A DNA stretch of 25,897 nt from an uncultured Bacteroidota bacterium (GTDB lineage Bacteria > Bacteroidota > Bacteroidia > JADZBD01). Shown here in pieces: positions 25,730 to 25,897 of this stretch (the first letter of the stretch is position 1; each line of letters starts with the position of its first letter). The stretch covers positions 1 to 25,897 of the forward strand of contig CALEYQ010000012.1 in NCBI GenBank assembly GCA_937924855.1, written 5' to 3'. The position numbers were made by a program, and so were the translations under genes. Below the pieces are notes generated by a model. The model saw only the letters and a list, made by a program, of their open reading frames with translations, was not told the DNA's origin and did not search any database.

Positions 25730-25897
<168 letters not shown>

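Overview
The window looks like a chromosomal piece of a Bacteroidota bacterium. Supporting signs are two secreted proteins with type IX secretion (T9SS) C-terminal sorting domains, a PD40/TPR envelope protein resembling PorE, a DPP-IV-type S9 peptidase, a Porin_10-like barrel, starts without Shine-Dalgarno sequences although the 16S 3' end keeps its CCTCC, and repeated matches to the Bacteroidota -7 promoter element TAnnTTTG. The lineage cannot be fixed further from this window alone. No mobile element, CRISPR array, phage or toxin-antitoxin signature was seen.

Layout. 1-3739 (minus) is a very large envelope protein cut by the left edge. It is signal peptide, TPR, PD40 propeller and carboxypeptidase-regulatory-like domain, followed by several hundred residues of coiled coil with Pro/Thr/Asn linkers, and it ends in an 18-bp coding tandem repeat at the edge. 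3877-4542 is plsY (phospholipid synthesis). 4645-6852 is a secreted dipeptidyl peptidase. 6853-7260 is a small STAS-like protein. 7362-9437 is a PaaZ-type ALDH-MaoC fusion without other paa genes. 11461-9450 (minus) is a two-gene unit of T9SS cargo proteins.

14159-11610 (minus) is a tightly coupled three-gene operon: fatty-acid desaturase, DUF1295 reductase-like membrane protein, and a CFA/coclaurine-N-methyltransferase-like enzyme. It probably makes a modified (methyl-branched, methylene or cyclopropane) membrane lipid. Divergent from it, 14259-16392 is a two-gene operon of a tandem universal stress protein and a CHX/Kha1-like cation/proton antiporter, coupled by ATGAATAA. Then come a small 3-TM protein, rarA, a 4-TM protein, a large lipoprotein and a porin-like barrel.

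22114-25897 is an rRNA operon on the minus strand, read right to left: 16S (3' end only), tRNA-Ile(GAT), tRNA-Ala(TGC), 23S, 5S, and a strong 12-bp terminator.

The gene order is compact and alternates in strand. All five convergent pairs end within -4 to +14 nt of each other, and several genes have a perfect -7 box only 5-13 nt before the start codon, implying very short or leaderless mRNAs. The most interesting leads are the lipid-modification operon with its divergent USP/antiporter operon, and the giant repeat-containing coiled-coil envelope protein.
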